Below, piece by piece: positions 14,436-16,394 of a DNA stretch of 16,394 nucleotides (the stretch's first letter is position 1; each line of letters begins with the position of its first letter). The stretch is from Euryarchaeota archaeon UBA258 (GTDB taxonomy: Archaea; Thermoplasmatota; Poseidoniia; Poseidoniales; Poseidoniaceae). The stretch is from positions 7,428 through 23,821 of the forward strand of contig DAPR01000056.1 of assembly GCA_002502605.1 (NCBI GenBank), given 5' to 3'. Under the pieces are notes generated by a model. The model saw only the letters and a list, made by a program, of their open reading frames with translations, was not told the origin of the DNA and searched no databases. Both the position numbers and the translations under genes were made by a program.

Positions 14436-14451
14436 TTTTTGCTATTTTTTT
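14436..14451 (+). terminator. Possible T-tract terminator (plus strand)
   Basis: Two T runs (five and seven T) separated by GCTA resemble archaeal T-tract terminators. They would end read-through from the surface-protein gene that stops 190 nt upstream and insulate the following peptidase gene. No hairpin precedes them. Confidence 0.3.
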
Positions 14452-14503
14452 CCGGAATCGGGTACATTAACTCCAAAAAAGGGAAGAAGAGGGCCGAAAA
14501 AGA

Positions 14504-14511
14504 AATTTAAT
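14504..14511 (+). promoter_or_regulatory. Possible TATA box of the second M28 lipoprotein gene
   Basis: AATTTAAT lies 85-92 nt before the ATG, implying a leader of about 60 nt. The leader holds a 13-nt inverted repeat, TGAAATGATTTCA (14546-14558), and a Shine-Dalgarno site, unlike the leaderless genes nearby. Confidence 0.4.
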
Positions 14512-14583
14512 GGCCTTTGGATGTAAGTTTTGAAAGCACTTGAAATGAAATGATTTCAGCGTAGGGTTGAGAAAGTCTCGGCG

Positions 14584-14588
14584 GGAGG
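14584..14588 (+). promoter_or_regulatory. Shine-Dalgarno site of the second M28 gene
   Basis: GGAGG stands 7 nt before the ATG, a good match to the 16S rRNA tail. It is the clearest ribosome binding site in the window and supports this start codon. Confidence 0.55.
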
Positions 14589-14595
14589 CGGAGTC

Positions 14596-16365
14596 ATGGC
14601 CGGCGGACGCGGACTCCAAGCACTGACCCTAGTGCTCATCATGGTGATGGCTCCTCTTGCAGGTTGCTTTGGTGAAAATGACGGTGGTGCTGGCGTTGAA
14701 TCAGGTGATGTGGCCATCACCCCTGCCATCTTGAATGGTGGCGTGTTTCAGGGACTAACGGTATCGGCTGACGAGGATTTGTCAGCATACATCCCTTATT
14801 TGATTCAAAACAAGGACACCGGTTTCGTTCAAAACTCGACCGTTGTGGATCTTCGAGCTGGTGAATCTGTCTTACTCAGTGTTCTCGCACCCCCACGAAC
14901 CGATACTGCAGTTGTCTTGCTTGGCGACTACGGGCGAGAAAATTGGCCTATTCGTTTCATCGATGAATCGTGGAGGACATGGTACGAAAGGGACGGGTTT
15001 GAAGCGACCGATTCTCCAGGGATCATGAGAGAATCTGGAGTAAATGGAACCCTCGACACTGTGCTCCATTCAAACAACAGTGGCGGCAAGGTGGCGGTCA
15101 TTCGTATTCCTGTTGAACGTCCAATGGCTGCCGCATACAGTGAAGCAGATGGCGGTCGTCATTCCACAGGTGTGGTCGATGGGCGAACGACGTTCAATTA
15201 CCTCTCAATGTTGTCAGATGAGACATCTGACCCAACTGATGCTGCCGATGGGGCGATGGGATACTTAGATCGCTGGGCAGGTCAGGGTAATGCTGCTTAC
15301 GAAGATGCGGCTCAATACCTCATCCAAACTTTGGGAAGTTTCGGACTCGAAGTCATCACGCAACGTTTCACCTACGATTCACTCCAAACTGGGGCACAGA
15401 ACCCTGAGGCATACAACATCTGCGGGTATCGATTTGGCGAGGTAAACCCTGACAAATGGATGGTGTTTGGTGCTCACTTCGACATCGCCCCTCCAGTCAA
15501 TGGAGGCATGCTCGACCCGCACATTTTCGGACGAACTTACGGAACCCGAGTAGGAGCCTATGACAACACTGCTGGAACCAGTATGGTGTTGACCGTTGCA
15601 GAAGCGATGGCTGGGTACAGCACTCGCAACACCATGGTGTTCTGCTTGTGGTCGGGAGAAGAAGGTGGAAAGAGAGGCAGTGATTTCTGGACTGATTATT
15701 GGGTCAAGGAAGACAATCCAAATGTCGAAGTCACCAACTATGTCAATCTAGACATGGCTGGTGTGAATTGGCCCGGTGGTGGCGGCGCCCCTTGTGGAAA
15801 CGGACACGGTGGCGGTGATGCAGGGTGTGACCCCCAGCCAGAAATCGATCCAGATGGCTATCCTAAAGACGAGGAAGTTTGGCCAATGCGAGTGTACATC
15901 GGTCCAAGCGTCGATCACGATGTCATGAACCAACCAGGAATGGTTGGGCTTGCCATGTGGATTGGGTCAGACGCCATTGGTGTAGAAGAACAAATGGCTC
16001 CACTTCTCGGAGCCGGCCATTCTGCTGAGACCTGGAAGGTTGATGATTGGATGGCAAAGGACCGACCTGAAATCATCGTCTATGAAGACACAACTGCTCG
16101 ATCAGATCACGCTACCTTCCAAGATAACCTTGGGACGGTAACCATGGGCTTCGGAGGGCTTGTTGATGGGTATTGGTGCTACCACCAAACGTGCGATACG
16201 GTCGACGAAATGATCGATTGGATGGACACAACCGGCAAAGATTACGGGGATGAGCAATCAGGGACAAGCAACCTTGTAGACGCCCTTGACACCATTACCT
16301 GGTGGGCCACATACTCCTTCTTCCACCTTGACGAAAGTCCAGTCCGCAATGCGTACCTTGAGTGA
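14596..16365 (+). CDS. Secreted M28-family zinc aminopeptidase-like lipoprotein (paralogue 2)
   Basis: A 589-residue paralogue of the peptidase at 9407. The signal has lipobox L-A-G-C (Cys24) and the following FGEN matches the first copy. The shared beta-rich domain keeps YIPY, VDLRAGES, APPR, VVLLG-Y-GR and NWPIR. Di-zinc ligands are His294 and Asp296 (GAHFD), Asp323 (AYDNTAGTS), Glu355 and Glu356 (WSGEEGGKRGS), Asp386 (NLDMAG) and His530 (CYHQTCDT). All are intact. An insertion at about 394-427 after NLDMAGVNWP is Gly-rich, contains Cys400, His404 and Cys411, and ends in an acidic D/P-rich stretch that could bind calcium. The C-x-x-C of the first copy is missing. Probably lipid-anchored outside the cell, degrading peptides. 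Complete: the stop lies 29 nt before the window end. Confidence 0.93.
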   Translation: MAGGRGLQALTLVLIMVMAPLAGCFGENDGGAGVESGDVAITPAILNGGVFQGLTVSADEDLSAYIPYLIQNKDTGFVQNSTVVDLRAGESVLLSVLAPPRTDTAVVLLGDYGRENWPIRFIDESWRTWYERDGFEATDSPGIMRESGVNGTLDTVLHSNNSGGKVAVIRIPVERPMAAAYSEADGGRHSTGVVDGRTTFNYLSMLSDETSDPTDAADGAMGYLDRWAGQGNAAYEDAAQYLIQTLGSFGLEVITQRFTYDSLQTGAQNPEAYNICGYRFGEVNPDKWMVFGAHFDIAPPVNGGMLDPHIFGRTYGTRVGAYDNTAGTSMVLTVAEAMAGYSTRNTMVFCLWSGEEGGKRGSDFWTDYWVKEDNPNVEVTNYVNLDMAGVNWPGGGGAPCGNGHGGGDAGCDPQPEIDPDGYPKDEEVWPMRVYIGPSVDHDVMNQPGMVGLAMWIGSDAIGVEEQMAPLLGAGHSAETWKVDDWMAKDRPEIIVYEDTTARSDHATFQDNLGTVTMGFGGLVDGYWCYHQTCDTVDEMIDWMDTTGKDYGDEQSGTSNLVDALDTITWWATYSFFHLDESPVRNAYLE

Positions 16366-16394
16366 AAGGGTACCGACGCGTGAGGTGAATCATA

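Noticed and set aside
14541..14558. Short direct and inverted GAAAT repeats as a CRISPR or att site
   Set aside because: Only two or three short copies with no regular spacing; no integrase or Cas gene is present.
1..16394. Prophage, transposon or genomic island
   Set aside because: No integrase, transposase, terminal repeat or phage structural gene was seen; the tRNA is intact and no repeat of its 3' end was noticed nearby.

Overview
The window looks like chromosomal DNA of a planktonic euryarchaeon, most likely a Marine Group II/III (Poseidoniales-like) lineage. The support is indirect: a class II tRNA-Leu without an encoded CCA tail, a HerA-type ATPase, TATA-like boxes sitting about 25 nt before several start codons (leaderless archaeal transcription), almost no Shine-Dalgarno sites, and many exported proteins rich in N-x-S/T sequons. 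The lineage is an inference from gene style; no marker gene fixes it.

Layout. (1) The left edge carries the N-terminal part of a DegT/DnrJ/EryC1-type aminotransferase on the minus strand, divergent from a large HerA-like ATPase that ends in about six membrane helices. (2) An iodotyrosine-deiodinase-like nitroreductase, a tRNA-Leu(GAG), an alpha/beta hydrolase and a 99-residue Arg-rich small protein follow on the plus strand. (3) A minus-strand block holds a two-helix membrane protein of unknown role, two UPF0145/YbjQ-family paralogues (one membrane-anchored), and a four-helix membrane protein. (4) A short-chain dehydrogenase and an unrecognised 132-residue protein (plus) converge on a dimethylarginine dimethylaminohydrolase (DDAH)-type enzyme (minus). 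(5) The right third is an export module. Two paralogous M28-family zinc peptidase lipoproteins lie on the plus strand at each end. Between them are a minus-strand pair (a secreted His-rich LVIVD-type beta-propeller, then a SCO1/SenC lipoprotein 9 nt downstream) and a divergent, membrane-anchored surface protein whose predicted mature form starts with His. A tiny minus-strand gene before the second peptidase appears frame-broken by a 5-bp duplication.

How genes may work together. The M28 lipoproteins would degrade peptides outside the cell, fitting a protein-degrading heterotroph. The SCO1 homologue next to a His-rich propeller and a protein with a mature N-terminal His suggests a copper-handling surface module; this is the main hypothesis of the window and it is inference. 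The deiodinase-like and DDAH-like enzymes keep the substrate-binding or catalytic residues of their animal homologues. No mobile element, CRISPR array or rRNA was seen.
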